NCBI RefSeq assembly: GCF_018873765.1
Contig: NC_057919.1
Coordinates: 21,740,698-21,804,697, forward strand
Reading direction: 5' to 3'
DNA: 64,000 nucleotides
Source of the DNA: Telopea speciosissima
Lineage: Eukaryota; Streptophyta; Magnoliopsida; Proteales; Proteaceae
The position numbers were made by a program, and so were the translations under genes. Positions 1 to 10,900 of the stretch are shown here, in pieces. Numbering within the stretch: the first letter of the stretch is position 1; the number at the start of each line of letters is the position of its first letter. The notes beneath the pieces were generated by a model that did no database searches, was not told the DNA's origin, and saw nothing but the letters and a program-made list of their open reading frames with translations.

Positions 1-2
1 TT

Positions 3-1138
3 AAGCAACCTGAAGGTTATGTTGTGCCTGGACAAGAACACAAGGTGTGTAAGTTGGTTAGATCACTTTATGGACTCAAACAAGCTCCAAAACAGTGGCA
101 TGAAAAACTTGATTCGGTACTTGTATCAAATGGTTTTCTCATAAATAATGCTGATAGGTGCTTGTATAGTAAGTTCTATAAAGGCAAAGGTGTGTTCATC
201 GTACTTTATGTAGATGACATGTTGATAATGGGAACAAGTTTAGACATTGTAAAGCAAACTAAAGGCTTCTTAATGTCTAAGTTTGATACAAAGGACATGG
301 GGGAGGCTGATGTAATTCTTGGAATTAAGATCATCAGAAAAGAAAAAGAGATTATATTATCCCAATCCCATTATGTTGAACTTATCATGATTTATCATCG
401 GTTAAAACACCTTTGAACATTAATTGTTTTTTACAAAAGAATTTGGGGGAACCTGTCTCCCAAAAGAAATACTCACAAATCATAGGTTCAGTTACAAATC
501 TAATGAACTGCATCAGACCAGATATCGCTTTAGCAGTTGGGAAATTGAGTCAATACACTCAAAATCCAAGTATAGATCATTGGCATGCCATGACAAGATT
601 ATTGCGATATTTAAAGGGAACGATAGCCTATGGCCTTCACTACAGTGGAAAACCAGCCGTGTTAGAGGGCTATTATGATGCTAACTGGATTTCAGATACC
701 AAGAAAACATTAGCAACTAGTGGATATGTTTTCACACTAGGAGGTGGAGCGATTTCGTGGAAATTGATAAAGCAATCCTGTGGTACAGGATCCACCATGG
801 AAGCTGAGTTTATAGCTTTGGAAAAGGCGAGAACTGAAGTAGAGTGGCTCAGAACTTTGATGGCAGATATTTCATTGTGGCCAAAACTATTGCCTTCGAT
901 ATCACTTCATTGTGATAATCAAGCGACAATAGCTAAAGCTAAGAATAAAATGTACAATGGAAAGAAGCGCCACATCCGCCTAAGACATAATTTTGTACGG
1001 CAGAATATTAATGAAGGAACAATAGCTATTGATTTTGTGAAATCTGAAAGCAACTTAGCTGATGTTTTCACAAAACCATTGCCTACAAAAATAATTCATG
1101 ATTCATCTAAGGGAATAAGCTTAAGGCCTGTGACATAG
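3..1138 (+). pseudogene. copia RT / RNase H (frameshifted, 5' incomplete)
   Basis: The first frame (3 to about 390) encodes the end of a copia reverse transcriptase: a SLYGLKQAP motif and the catalytic YVDDM box near 205-220. The reading then continues in another frame from about 390 to 1138 with the RNase H domain: a YYDANW aspartate motif near 670, the SCGTGSTMEAEF segment near 775-810, a HCDNQA motif near 910 and the closing ADVFTKPLP near 1060-1085. One frameshift lies between about 375 and 415. In intact elements these two parts are one polyprotein that copies genomic RNA into DNA in virus-like particles. The lesion, plus the missing N-terminal half, makes this a pseudogene. Family assignment is firm; the lineage inside copia is not resolved. 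Confidence 0.9.
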
Positions 1139-1939
1139 GCCATGTGATGGACACCCAACCTATGTGAAGAGGTACATTCCTGAATTAGGTTCAAAGGGTA
1201 CAAACGAAGTCACTAGATGATCTGTCTAGTACTACTACATTTTTTGCTCATTCTAGGTAGATAGGAAAAGTAGTACCACCACAAAGGAAGGAGGATGAGT
1301 CTTATAGACTCTTAATCTAGTCGGATCTCATGTAAAGTGGGGGTGTGTTAACTGTGGTGCACACTATGGACTGACCTAAATAGATGTAGGAGGTGAGGCC
1401 GCCTACCGATGAGAATTTTAGAGGCGAATTCTCTAAACATCTATGAGACCAGGATAAGGGACAAGGCCAGTTAAAAAATGTCCATCTTTATAAAAGGGAT
1501 ATCACAAACGATCGACTAGTAGGATGTGGCTGGTGAACTAGTCGGCTACACCGATGAGGAAAGGTTCAAGAAGTTTGACTTCACCTATACTCTGTGGCGT
1601 AGTTCATCAGACCTAGTGTAGGTTCAAGTCCTGAAGACACCTGCAACGATGTGTCCTACTATATCTAATATACTTATCACTCGATATGTATCATTATTTT
1701 GAAACTTGTGGGGGAATTGTTGTATTATTATTTTATAGAAGCACTTTTTGAGTCAAAGCACTTGTTTCAAAAATCACTTTTTCAAGTGTGTCAAAGTTTC
1801 AAAATTGTGTTTTGTTTCATTCCCTCCTCTTTTGTTTCCCTCCTATATTTTGTTTGAAATTGGTTGTACTCTCTTGTGTGCAAGAGGCTAGAATTGAGCT
1901 CAAGAATAGTCCCACATTGGTTGTGGGAGAGTTACTTGA

Positions 1940-1955
1940 GGGGTATATATATAGG
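1940..1955 (+). promoter_or_regulatory. LTR TATA-box region
   Basis: GGGGTATATATATAGG lies about 220 bp into the 3' LTR and just after the TCCCACATTGG motif. This arrangement resembles the U3/R promoter of plant copia LTRs. Function is inferred from position and composition only. Confidence 0.45.
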
Positions 1956-2096
1956 ATTGTTTCCTTAAGGTGTGAGCCCTTTGGAGAGGAAGTCACCCTA
2001 CTTTTTAGTGTGTGGGGGGTCCTTGGGGTGCTTTTGAATTGCACGCACGCCCTCCAAGCCGAACCGGGCTGGGCCATGGCCATGGCCAAGGCCGAG

Positions 2097-2146
2097 GCCG
2101 GGGTCGGGGTCGGGGTCGGGGTGTGGGTGTGGGTGTGGGTGTGGGC
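2097..2146 (+). repeat. GGGGTC / GTGTGG hexamer array
   Basis: Four or so GGGGTC-like units pass directly into four GTGTGG units inside the copia LTR. It is a purine/G-rich simple repeat on one strand. It is not the plant telomere repeat TTTAGGG. Confidence 0.8.
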
Positions 2147-2907
2147 AAAACCTTATAGGAGTTTTGCACTTTTGAGTTTTAATGTTTTATTTAAAAACTC
2201 GGTTTGGTTCACCCGTGGTTCATCTATACGGTTGAACCATACTTATCTATTTGTACATATATATGAATAGTTACACCCCCTCCCTGTACGTGGAGGTATA
2301 CATACGGTCACACCTCCCTTGTAAGAGTTACACCCCTGAACGTATATCACCTGTATTCATACAGATGTATCCCTTCATGAAAGGGTACTCCAGCATTATA
2401 TATACACCATGTCCTGCCTGCATTTGATATACACAACAGAAACGTATTGTCTCTGCAACAGTTCATACCAGAGACAGATACTTACTGTATTTTCGTTTAA
2501 GTAATAAGAGGGTTGTATAGCCGTTTGGTATCCTTGGTACTTGTATTAGGTTCTGCAACCTATACGTTTAGGAGTTGTATTTATCTTGGAGGGTAAGGTA
2601 CAAGGTCAACCCCGTTGCGTAAGAGGGGGCATCTAAATCCTTAAGGAAAGTATCTTTCAGAGATACGACTCAACTCGATCATCCGTGCTTTGTCTTTCGA
2701 TTCGTTTCACTCTGCAATCAAGAGCGATAACATGTATTTCTCTATTTCTCGTATACCTGATTTGTCTTACAAGATATGCCTAGTATAACATGGACCCCAT
2801 GGTGGAAATTGAAAAGGGGTCCTCTACCTCCAACCGCCTCCCCCCACCCTCCCCCCCAAAAAAAGGTGAAAAAGGACATACACTTTGGAATCTAGACTCT
2901 TGGAGAG

Positions 2908-3093
2908 CAGGGTTTTTAGTAATCGATATTGGGATTAGTCTTGGTTGATATTGATCAAGATCGACCTGTATTAGTTTGGATCAGACATATTTAATCCTAT
3001 TTTTTTTAACATTTTTACCCTTGATGGGTACCAATCCATTGATATGGGATTGGCTAGGAATTAGCTGATCTGATACTGATTCCTCAAACCATG
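2908..3093. mobile_element. hAT-like MITE, family M1 (186 bp)
   Basis: Starts CAGGGTTTTTAGTAATCGAT and ends with the reverse complement of CATGGTTTGAGGAATCAG, giving imperfect terminal inverted repeats of about 24 bp. It is flanked by a perfect 8-bp direct repeat TTGGAGAG (2900-2907 and 3094-3101). Non-coding. Two further copies in this window (40418-40653, 53563-53804) have matching ends and their own 8-bp duplications, which defines the family. An 8-bp duplication fits the hAT superfamily; no transposase is present. Confidence 0.8.
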
Positions 3094-3211
3094 TTGGAGA
3101 GAGAATCGCTGAGGATCATAGTTACTCTACACGACCTAGTCTCGAGAGGAGACGAAGAGTAGCGATGGCGATCCACTCACCGTGGGAAGTTGGGGAAAAC
3201 TATCCTCTCAG

Positions 3212-3354
3212 ATTCCCTGACCGGTACAGTTCCCTAGTGCCTCTAATAAGAGGGGGCTGGACCCCATCCTGGCAGTGTGTTTGGGCAGGGGATAAGTTGG
3301 TCATTTTTGCCCCCTATGAGAGGAACCGTACAAACTGTACAGGGCAGGGAACCT
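3212..3354. repeat. Probable foldback MITE, imperfect
   Basis: The left end AGATTCCCTGACCGGTACAG matches the reverse complement of the right end, AGGTTCCCTGCCCTGTACAG, and similarity continues inward through a CCTCTnATnnGGGG block. I could not find a convincing target duplication, so the boundaries are approximate. No coding capacity. Confidence 0.45.
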
Positions 3355-3442
3355 AAGTGGATAAAGATCCGTGAAGTTAGTCAAATTAACGACACCCCAT
3401 TTTCTCTTTCTCTTTTCAGTCTCTTCCAATCGACTTGTTAGC

Positions 3443-4199
3443 TAAGGGTGTCAATTTTGGACCATAATCAAGAATCAGACCGCTTGGAACCGGAACCGAT
3501 CCACCCGATAGCTTATTGATCATGTTCTGGATCTACAAATTACATTATTGGTCTGGTTCTGGATCTACTGATTAAGTTATTGCTCTCCCAACAATTCTAG
3601 GATTGATTAGACCAACTAGGAACTGTTGGAACCGGCACAAATCCACATCCTAATCCTATATATTATATAATTTTTAAGTCTTAAGGTTATGATAGCTAAG
3701 GTCAAGCCCTTTATGTTTTTAGTCTTTCAATTTTGACTGGTACCTTGTGTCTCATATATTATTTTACTAAAGATTCGACATTTAAATTAAAGATCCATTG
3801 GGGAATGCAAACTTAAGAATAACATACTTTAAAATTATCTTAGTTTATGAGAGTGGGGGTGTTCCTACTTATTAATTGAATATAAAACAATAGGTAATAT
3901 GTACTAGTTTTGTAATTTGAAAAAAAATTGATGGTGAGCTGCATATTTCATTTGATGGAAATTAGTCTTATAATAGTAGTATTGATGTAGTATGTGTTAG
4001 GAATTTTTTTTTTAAAATTTATTTTAGACTGTTTTGAAACCGATTAGGAACTAGAACCGGTCCATTCATTAGTTAATGGCCTTGGATCTGAGGCTTGGAA
4101 CCGGTTAGCTTATTGGTTCGATTTAGGTCCCGATCTCTTAGGGTTGGAACCGTGAAAGAACCGGACCGATAGCCCAGAACTGGACCAATTGCACCTTTA
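3443..4199. mobile_element. hAT-like non-autonomous element (757 bp)
   Basis: Left end TAAGGGTGTCAATTTTGGAC and right end (reverse complement) TAAAGGTGCAATTGGTCC form the terminal repeats. A perfect 8-bp direct duplication TTGTTAGC flanks it (3435-3442 and 4200-4207). Internal sequence is rich in GGAACCGG/CCGGTTCC words and has no transposase ORF. The terminus resembles the widespread plant hAT end that reads GGGTGTCAATT; that similarity is from general knowledge, not a search. Confidence 0.8.
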
Positions 4200-4236
4200 T
4201 TGTTAGCTTCTAGCCTTCTACTCCCCAAAAAAATAA

Positions 4237-4424
4237 GGGAAAAGGAACACCACCTGGTCGTGCGCCTGGGCATGTATCAGCGTCCAGACACAGCCGGCGC
4301 GTGAAATGACCGCCCCACCCCCATGGAAAGGCAGAGTGTGCTTGTCATTTTGAGCTCAATTGTGTCTGGGCACAACTGCGCAAGTACACACGCAGACGCA
4401 TGACCGAGTAGCGTTCTTTGTCCC
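4237..4424. mobile_element. Mutator-like MITE, family M2, copy 1 (188 bp)
   Basis: Ends GGGAAAAGGAACACCACC and, reverse-complemented, GGGACAAAGAACGCTACTC pair as inverted repeats. Flanks AAAAAATAA (4228-4236) and AAAAAAGAA (4425-4433) agree at 8 of 9 positions, the 9-bp size expected for Mutator-like elements. First of three such insertions in a row upstream of the SNARE gene. Confidence 0.7.
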
Positions 4425-4443
4425 AAAAAAGAAAATAAAATAA

Positions 4444-4626
4444 GAGAGAAAGAATGCCACCCGGTCGCACCAGACACACCGCCCTTGTGGCCTGACATAG
4501 GGGTGTATGAAATGACCGCAGCACACCTGGTCATTTTTGCTTCTAGGGGGGTGCAACAGTCATTTCACGTGCCCCTATGTCAGGCGCAGGGGCAGCGTGC
4601 GCTACACAGGTGTCGTTCTCTTTCCC
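4444..4626. mobile_element. Mutator-like MITE, family M2, copy 2 (183 bp)
   Basis: The right end reads, reverse-complemented, GGGAAAGAGAACGACACC and pairs with GAGAGAAAGAATGCCACC at the left end. Flanks ATAAAATAA (4435-4443) and ATAAAATAC (4627-4635) agree at 8 of 9 positions. The left end is slightly degraded, so its start could be 2 bp off. Confidence 0.6.
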
Positions 4627-4647
4627 ATAAAATACAATAAAAATGAA

Positions 4648-4815
4648 GGGAAATAGTTTTTTGTACGGAAGTGTGGGTTACACCAGCACTCCCATGTGTC
4701 TATTTCTCTCCTCCTCAAAACAAAGGGCAGAGATGTCTTTTCATATGGAGAGGAGAGAGATAGACTCATGGGAGTGCTGGCGTAGGCCACACTCCCGTAC
4801 AGAGAACTTTCTCCC
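4648..4815. mobile_element. Mutator-like foldback MITE, family M2, copy 3 (168 bp)
   Basis: The two halves are inverted copies of each other for about 70 bp, beginning GGGAAATAGTTTTTTGTACG on the left and, reverse-complemented, GGGAGAAAGTTCTCTGTACG on the right. A perfect 9-bp duplication AAAAATGAA flanks it (4639-4647 and 4816-4824). Very similar in sequence to the copy at 40124-40293. Confidence 0.85.
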
Positions 4816-4998
4816 AAAAATGAATGTTAGCGCGGCGGCGCAATCTCGAAGATTTCTTTAAAGGCGTGATTTTTCTTGAAGCCGTCTGAAGACTCTGAAC
4901 TCCACGACGAACCTAGCTTTGTGATTTCAATCTCGTTCCTCTATCTAGGGCTTTCCTCTTAATCTTTTATTGAACCTTTATCTGTTAATTTTTCTCTG

Positions 4999-7900
4999 AT
5001 GGCGAGTTCGCAGAGAGGTGCGCTGTTTGGCGCTGCTCCTTACAGATCGAGGTAGGTATTCCAATCGTTCGAGGAGACAGGAATCTGGCGCATTGTCTGT
5101 TTGATCCGTTTCTCTGAAAATTTTATTTTGAATTGTTGCAGAGAAGGTCTTAACACAAGACCCGTGTCAAATTCAAATGAAGTGCAAGTGCAGATCGATC
5201 CTATGCACGCGGACTTGGACGAAGAGATCGTTGGTCTCCATAGAAAGGTTAAACAATTGAGAAATGTAAGTTATTTTTCTTCCCCTTTTCTGAAATCCTG
5301 CTGTTGTTGTTGTTGTTTTGCTGTAAGAAATTAAAGAATTTATGCAATCTCTAGAATGGAAATTTCCTTCAAATTACAGCCTTTCATTGATTTCTGCCTA
5401 TTACCAATCCCTTAATCCAGTACTGGTTATTGGATGATTCTGATGAGTTTTAGAGTGCACTTCGCTGTGTTGTTCAATAAGTTGATTTATTATAACCACT
5501 GTCAGACGAGTAATGCTGGAATTGTAGGATATAACTGTTAAGACATTATCGCCAAGCCATGCACCCTTTTTTGGGGGTTGTTGGTTGGGGTGGGAGTTTG
5601 GTTCAAAACACAAGCATTAGTGTAGCTAAAAAAATTGTTCAAATTACTGGCCTTTTAAAGTAGTCATAGATAGGTAGGAGACCTACTAGGAGCCAGTTCA
5701 ACCAGGATCTAATCGCAAAAGGGGTTGCTGGTTCGAATGGACAGCACTAGGATTTAGGTTAATTCTAGGGTTTAGGATGGGAATTTGGGAATGAGTCTTA
5801 TATGGCTTTAATATGCAGGTCTAGGGGGTTATTATGGGATAAAAATAATTGGATTTGGGAAGGTTTTAAAATTCTGCAATTCTAGACAGAATTGAGTTGC
5901 AGGTTTTGGGTTTTAATGGAGTGGAGGAATGGAGGGGATAGAGTGGGAGTTATGAGCTGGGTTTAGGATCGAGTGTAGGTAGAAGTGCAGGGGTTGTATG
6001 CTGGAAGTTTGGTTTGAAACTGATGGACAGATTCGAAGTTATGTAGGTTTCCTTGTAGAAGTAGGAGAGAGGGGTAACACTGTAATTTCACACAATCGGC
6101 TGGGTGGATGGTGCTGAAATTTGAATTGAGTCTCTCTTAGGGTTTGAGGAAGACTCGATCAAATTTTTAGCAGATTCTAATGGTTAGATTTGGCTGGGCA
6201 GAATTCTCACGAAAATCACCTTGTATGTGACCTTCTAGAAGGAAGAAGAATAGTTGTAGAATTTCTTACTTGTTGCAGGTCTTCAATGGCAGCAGCTTTG
6301 AAGATGAATAATGGGGTCTCCCGATCTTCACGATGCAAGGAGATAAGTAGCAGCCCTCCCGATCTTCACGATGCAAGGAGTCAATTGGAGATCCACCAAT
6401 CCCTTCCATCTTGAGATCCACAAGGATATACACTCAGAACGAGCAGCAGCAAGCATAAAGCTAATTTTTATTAATCAAATTCGTATCTAATGTTGGCCTC
6501 CCTTACAAACTTATATAGAAGACTCAAAAATAGACTTAGACACTAAAAAGAAATGGCCTAACCCTATCCCTAACCTATTAGCTAACTTAAACTGACTAGG
6601 AAACTAGAATACTAAAGGAAATATACTCAAAACATGGTTGGACTTATAGAGTCCTAATCCAGCCCAACTTACATCACATGACTACTTAAGTTGTCACATG
6701 ACCACTTAACCAAGTCACATGATCCCTTAAATTGAACCAATTGGATGCAACCAATTTGAACCGTTCAATTAAAAAACATAAAAATAAACTAAGTATTGGG
6801 CTAATCCCGTATGCAACCTATGTATCCATATTTTAGGCCCATGAAAGTGGCCTATTACATTAGAAACCCATGGGGTCAAAGGCCCAACATGTATGTAACC
6901 CAACTCTAGACTTATTCCTAATAAAAGAAGCCCAGTTTGGTGATAAATCTGCATCACCTTGAAGGTAGCTACTCCCGCACAGTACAATAGGAAGAGTCAG
7001 GGAGGATCAGGGTTCAAGTAATAGTATTCGAGGATGGCCGATTTTAATTCGAATCAGCAATAATCGGTCCACAGATCCACTTTTTGGGATGGGACCTGGA
7101 GTAGGAATAATACATAAAAGAAAAAAGAAAAAAAAATCAATGATACTCTCTCTCTCTCTCTCTCTTCAGCTTTGGCACTCCCTTCCCCTCCCCCTCCCCC
7201 TCCCCTCTCCCCTCTGGCAAGCAGAACTCCACGCCCGCTGCAACTCTCTGCCCCACCCCACCTCTGCCCTCAGCCACGTCCCCAATCCTCCACCCTCTGC
7301 ACTGCAAGTGGAGTCTGTATTGACACTGCCAAGGCTCCCAAGCAGCTGGTACGCACACGAACTCTTCCTTACTCTCCAAGATTTTTCAACTCTAAAAACT
7401 TTCTATAAACAGGGACAAAACATGGGAACGAAAAGGAGAAAAAGGCAAAGCCCTAGCTCATCCTCCACTAGAAAAAAGAAACTTCTCAAGTTCCAAGTTT
7501 CAACCATGCCCACCACCACCTCAACCCATGAACTGATAAATTTAAAAATCTTTCAAGACTAAAAGAGCCAAAGCTCAAAGTGGAAGGAAGGGAGGTGAAT
7601 CAGTGATTTCAAATTCTTTTCTTTTAAAATGCTGGCCCCATTATACTGCTCAATATACACTGACAATGATTAGACACAGTTGTGTGCACATCCACACTGC
7701 AACCACTAGGTGGCCAGGCATACCAGATAGTGCACACCCATCCTGCAAGCAAGGCACTTCAATACATATATAGACATCTACAATAGCACCCACCACACAA
7801 GACATACGTGGTTCAGCAAGTTGCCTACATTCATAGAGCAATGCTTCTAAGGGCTTCATATTTGCTCAGCATTGAATTTTAGTTAGCTACAACTGACAAG

Positions 7901-10900
7901 GGCAACTTCCCTAGTTTACCCAGCATATAACCAGGAGGGTGCTACAATGCCAAAATATGGTAGTTACAACTACTGGGGAGCTACAACTCCCCTGTCTAGT
8001 ACCCACTGAACACCCCAAGTACAATTACAAATTGGGCTTATAATTTTGCACTACTGTCCATGCACATATAGTCTAGGTATTCATCAATACACAACCTAGC
8101 TATTCAAATGGATACAAGAATATAAATAGTAGGGTAAGTGGTAGAGACCCTTACAACCCTTGTCTTCAAGTAGAATCTTGATATCCGGTGGACCCCTAGT
8201 CACTCAACAAAGCTCCCATGCTCACTGGAATCTTCAACAACCCCTCAATGATGGAGAACTTGAATCTTCAAGTATTCCTAGCATGTGGGACCAGCGAATG
8301 CCCTAACAACCCATTGGGGTGGGAAAATTTGTACACCAATTCCACCCCAATAATTCCACCCCATCAAACCCCATCAATCAAATGGGCCCTAATGGAAAAT
8401 TCCAGATTGCTAATGGCGTGGGGTTTGAAGGGGGAAAAACTAGATGTATGACCCATCAAATTGATCATCAGATTCATGGTATTTGATGTATATTGGTAAG
8501 GTTACGGGTTAACATTTTTTGCATGTTAGGAAAACAAATGGATAGTAGAGTTTGAATATGAAAATCTAAGGTTGAAGGTGGTATTGACCTCTCAGCACCA
8601 ATATAATATGAGAATGGGCTAAACCAAGGGCAGGGCTGGGTTGAATTGGGATTTCATGAAGGACTTGCAGGTTAGATATGCTTTCTTGTGGATGTGGGCT
8701 GAGAGAACATGCTCAGGTTTCCAATGTTTGCTTTAAGGCTAGATTTTAAAAGGAAGGTTATGGAATTTAAAATAGAAGGAAATAAAGAGAAGGAACAAAT
8801 GTTTTTATTGGATATTAATGAACGAAAGAGTGTGAGAAAAGCAGAAACTTAGAATCAGGAAAGAAAATTATGCTGAGATGTGATCAATCTACTAAAATAT
8901 ATTTTGGATCCCGCTTGAATTCTACAAGTTCTAATGATTAATCCATCTATATGCATGCAGCCATGTTTCAGCAGAAAAAAACTATTTCTAATCTTCTTAT
9001 AAAAAATGAATACTAATAGTAATGAGGTTATAATGGATTAATCCATCTATACACATCCAGCCATGTTTCAGCTGTAAAAAGTATTGTCTTCTTAAAAGAA
9101 ATTATCTACGCGAGGAGAGTCCATCTTAATATCCTAGGATTTTGGAAGAAGTTTTTCTTGTGAGGGTCTTTGAACCAAGTTAATGTAGACAAGTATTTCA
9201 GCAAGGTCAAAAGAACCAGGCCCATACTTAGGCCCATGGTTCTTCAACTGGTCTTTTGGGCCATGCCACACCAAGCCATGGTCTGGGTGTTAGCTGGCTC
9301 ACTAAAAAACAGAATTGTGGGGGTTATTGTAGTTTCTAATTTGAGTTGTTATTAATACTACTTAGGATCTTAAGTATCTTTCCCTTTTATTAAGACTTCT
9401 TACTGTACAAGGTTCCTATTATGCGTGGGCCCATACCCTACGATTTTAGTTGAATGAAGAAAGCATTTTAGCATGAATGCTGTGAGATGCAGTGAGAGGT
9501 GAGATGTCTATTAGGTTAGTGAGAGACTGACCAAGGCGTAGGTGAAAGGCCTTGGTCATATACCCCTTCTTGTTCCCTTTTCTCTTCTATCCTTCTGCAT
9601 CATAGTTTGTTTCTTTGGTTAACCTGCAACAAGGATTCAACAGTAAGGCTCAAGTTATCCATCTGCCCTACTGTTGTTTCTCTTTCGATCACTAGTAGGC
9701 TGTTCCATAAATCCACCAACAGAAATGGATATTGGAGTCTCAATCCAACCCTGGGGCACCATCTGTTAGTCTTCTTCTTCAGCAAATTTCAGGCCATGAT
9801 AACTCCTGTTTTGGCCACCAACTACATCCCAATTCCCAAGCTTTGGGAGTGTAATACCCTTCCTGGTCTTCCCCTTCAATTGTGGTTTCAGCCAAATCCT
9901 TTGGCTGGCAGCTGTAAGTTATTATTTTTCTCCTACAGTTTCTAATTTGTTTCATAAGCTACTGCACCACATCCAGCCGTTAGTCTTAGCTTATTTTCTG
10001 AGGTCATATAGAGCATGTCAGCCCTTCCCCTCGATAAGAAACTTTGGCACCAACTGAAGCTTCCATCGGCTGGTACTACAGAGTTCTGTTTTAGTGACTA
10101 GTTTCTAATTTTGGGTTTGAGTTTGTAACTAGTGATCTGTTCATCAGGTGGCTGAGATAATTTAAGGGTATCATATTGTGACTCAGAGCCTATTGTTGAT
10201 ATCAGTTTTGGTGTATTCTATCCTAGAGGTTGAAAGTTATACCTAGTTACTAAATATGACAGCAAGCTGCCACATACTGTAGGCCTGGTGTAGTTGTTAA
10301 TCAAACCATTGGATTGTGTTCATTGTTTGGGGGTATAATACTGTTGTCATGCCCATGCTGTTGACCTAATTTTGGGTCTGATCTAACTACTAATATTGCT
10401 GCTATTGAGGTCCTTATGCTGCCGTATATCAGTACCTAGTAGTCCTACTTGTGGGTTCAGTGATTGTTTACTATTTAGTGAGCTTAGCCCTATGTAGCAA
10501 GTTCAAAATTTCAGTGGTATACTTGATTATCTAACTAGCTGCTGATGAAAATGTTACCTCATAATTTCCATCCTGACCAGATGAAATTATAAAACTCATC
10601 CGGTAGACCAAAAAAAAAAAAGAAAAATTTAAATAGAACTCTTGCAAGGTGCTACTTTAGTTAGACCAGGAGAATCGTTATATCTGTGTGCTTAAGATTT
10701 GCGAATAGAAATGTGCTAGTTGAATGTTTGTGAGGAAGGAGAAGCTCTATTTGAAGCCCAGGGAGAGAGCTGGTTACTAAAATTCTTCCAGGGCAAGCTT
10801 CAGAAGCTCTTCTCCAGATGTGTTTGGTGGTGCTCAAGAGTTATTGTCCTTTTAGGCGAGGACCCTCTTGTTTTTTAACCACCATTCAAGGACCATTAAC

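Larger units (their letters stand above)
1..2790 (+). mobile_element. Ty1/copia retrotransposon, 3' part with 3' LTR
   Basis: The window opens inside the reverse transcriptase of a copia element and runs through RNase H, about 580 bp of noncoding sequence, a polypurine tract (GTGGGGGAA near 1708-1716) and a 3' LTR at 1718-2790. The 5' half lies outside the window. The LTR is bounded by TGTTGTA and TATAACA, a short inverted repeat typical of LTR ends. The 3' flank begins TGGAC, so the target duplication cannot be tested here. The order RT then RNase H next to the 3' LTR is copia order. The coding part is frameshifted, so this copy is dead. Confidence 0.9.
1718..2790 (+). repeat. 3' LTR of the copia element (1073 bp)
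   Basis: Begins TGTTGTATTA directly after a G-rich polypurine tract and ends TAGTATAACA; the two ends are imperfect inverted repeats. A promoter-like block lies near 1906-1955: a TCCCACATTGG motif, as seen in many plant LTRs, then a TATATATATAGG TATA-like stretch about 30 bp further on. A GC-rich simple repeat sits inside at 2097-2146. No second copy of this LTR is present in the window. Confidence 0.75.

Noticed and set aside
1334..1350. Alternative polypurine tract and LTR start (GTGGGGGTGTGTTAACTG)
   Set aside because: No matching inverted end downstream, whereas 1718 pairs with TATAACA at 2790.
1570..1645. tRNA-like GGTTCAAGTCC word in the copia 3' region
   Set aside because: No acceptor-stem pairing or A-box at the proper distance; not a tRNA gene.
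5690..5760. Possible tRNA/SINE B-box (GGTTCGAATGG)
   Set aside because: No A-box or poly-A tail, and the stretch belongs to repeat R1.
7089..7562. 157-codon ORF in SNARE intron 2
   Set aside because: Driven by CT/CCCCT low-complexity sequence; overlapping open frames on both strands and no known domain.
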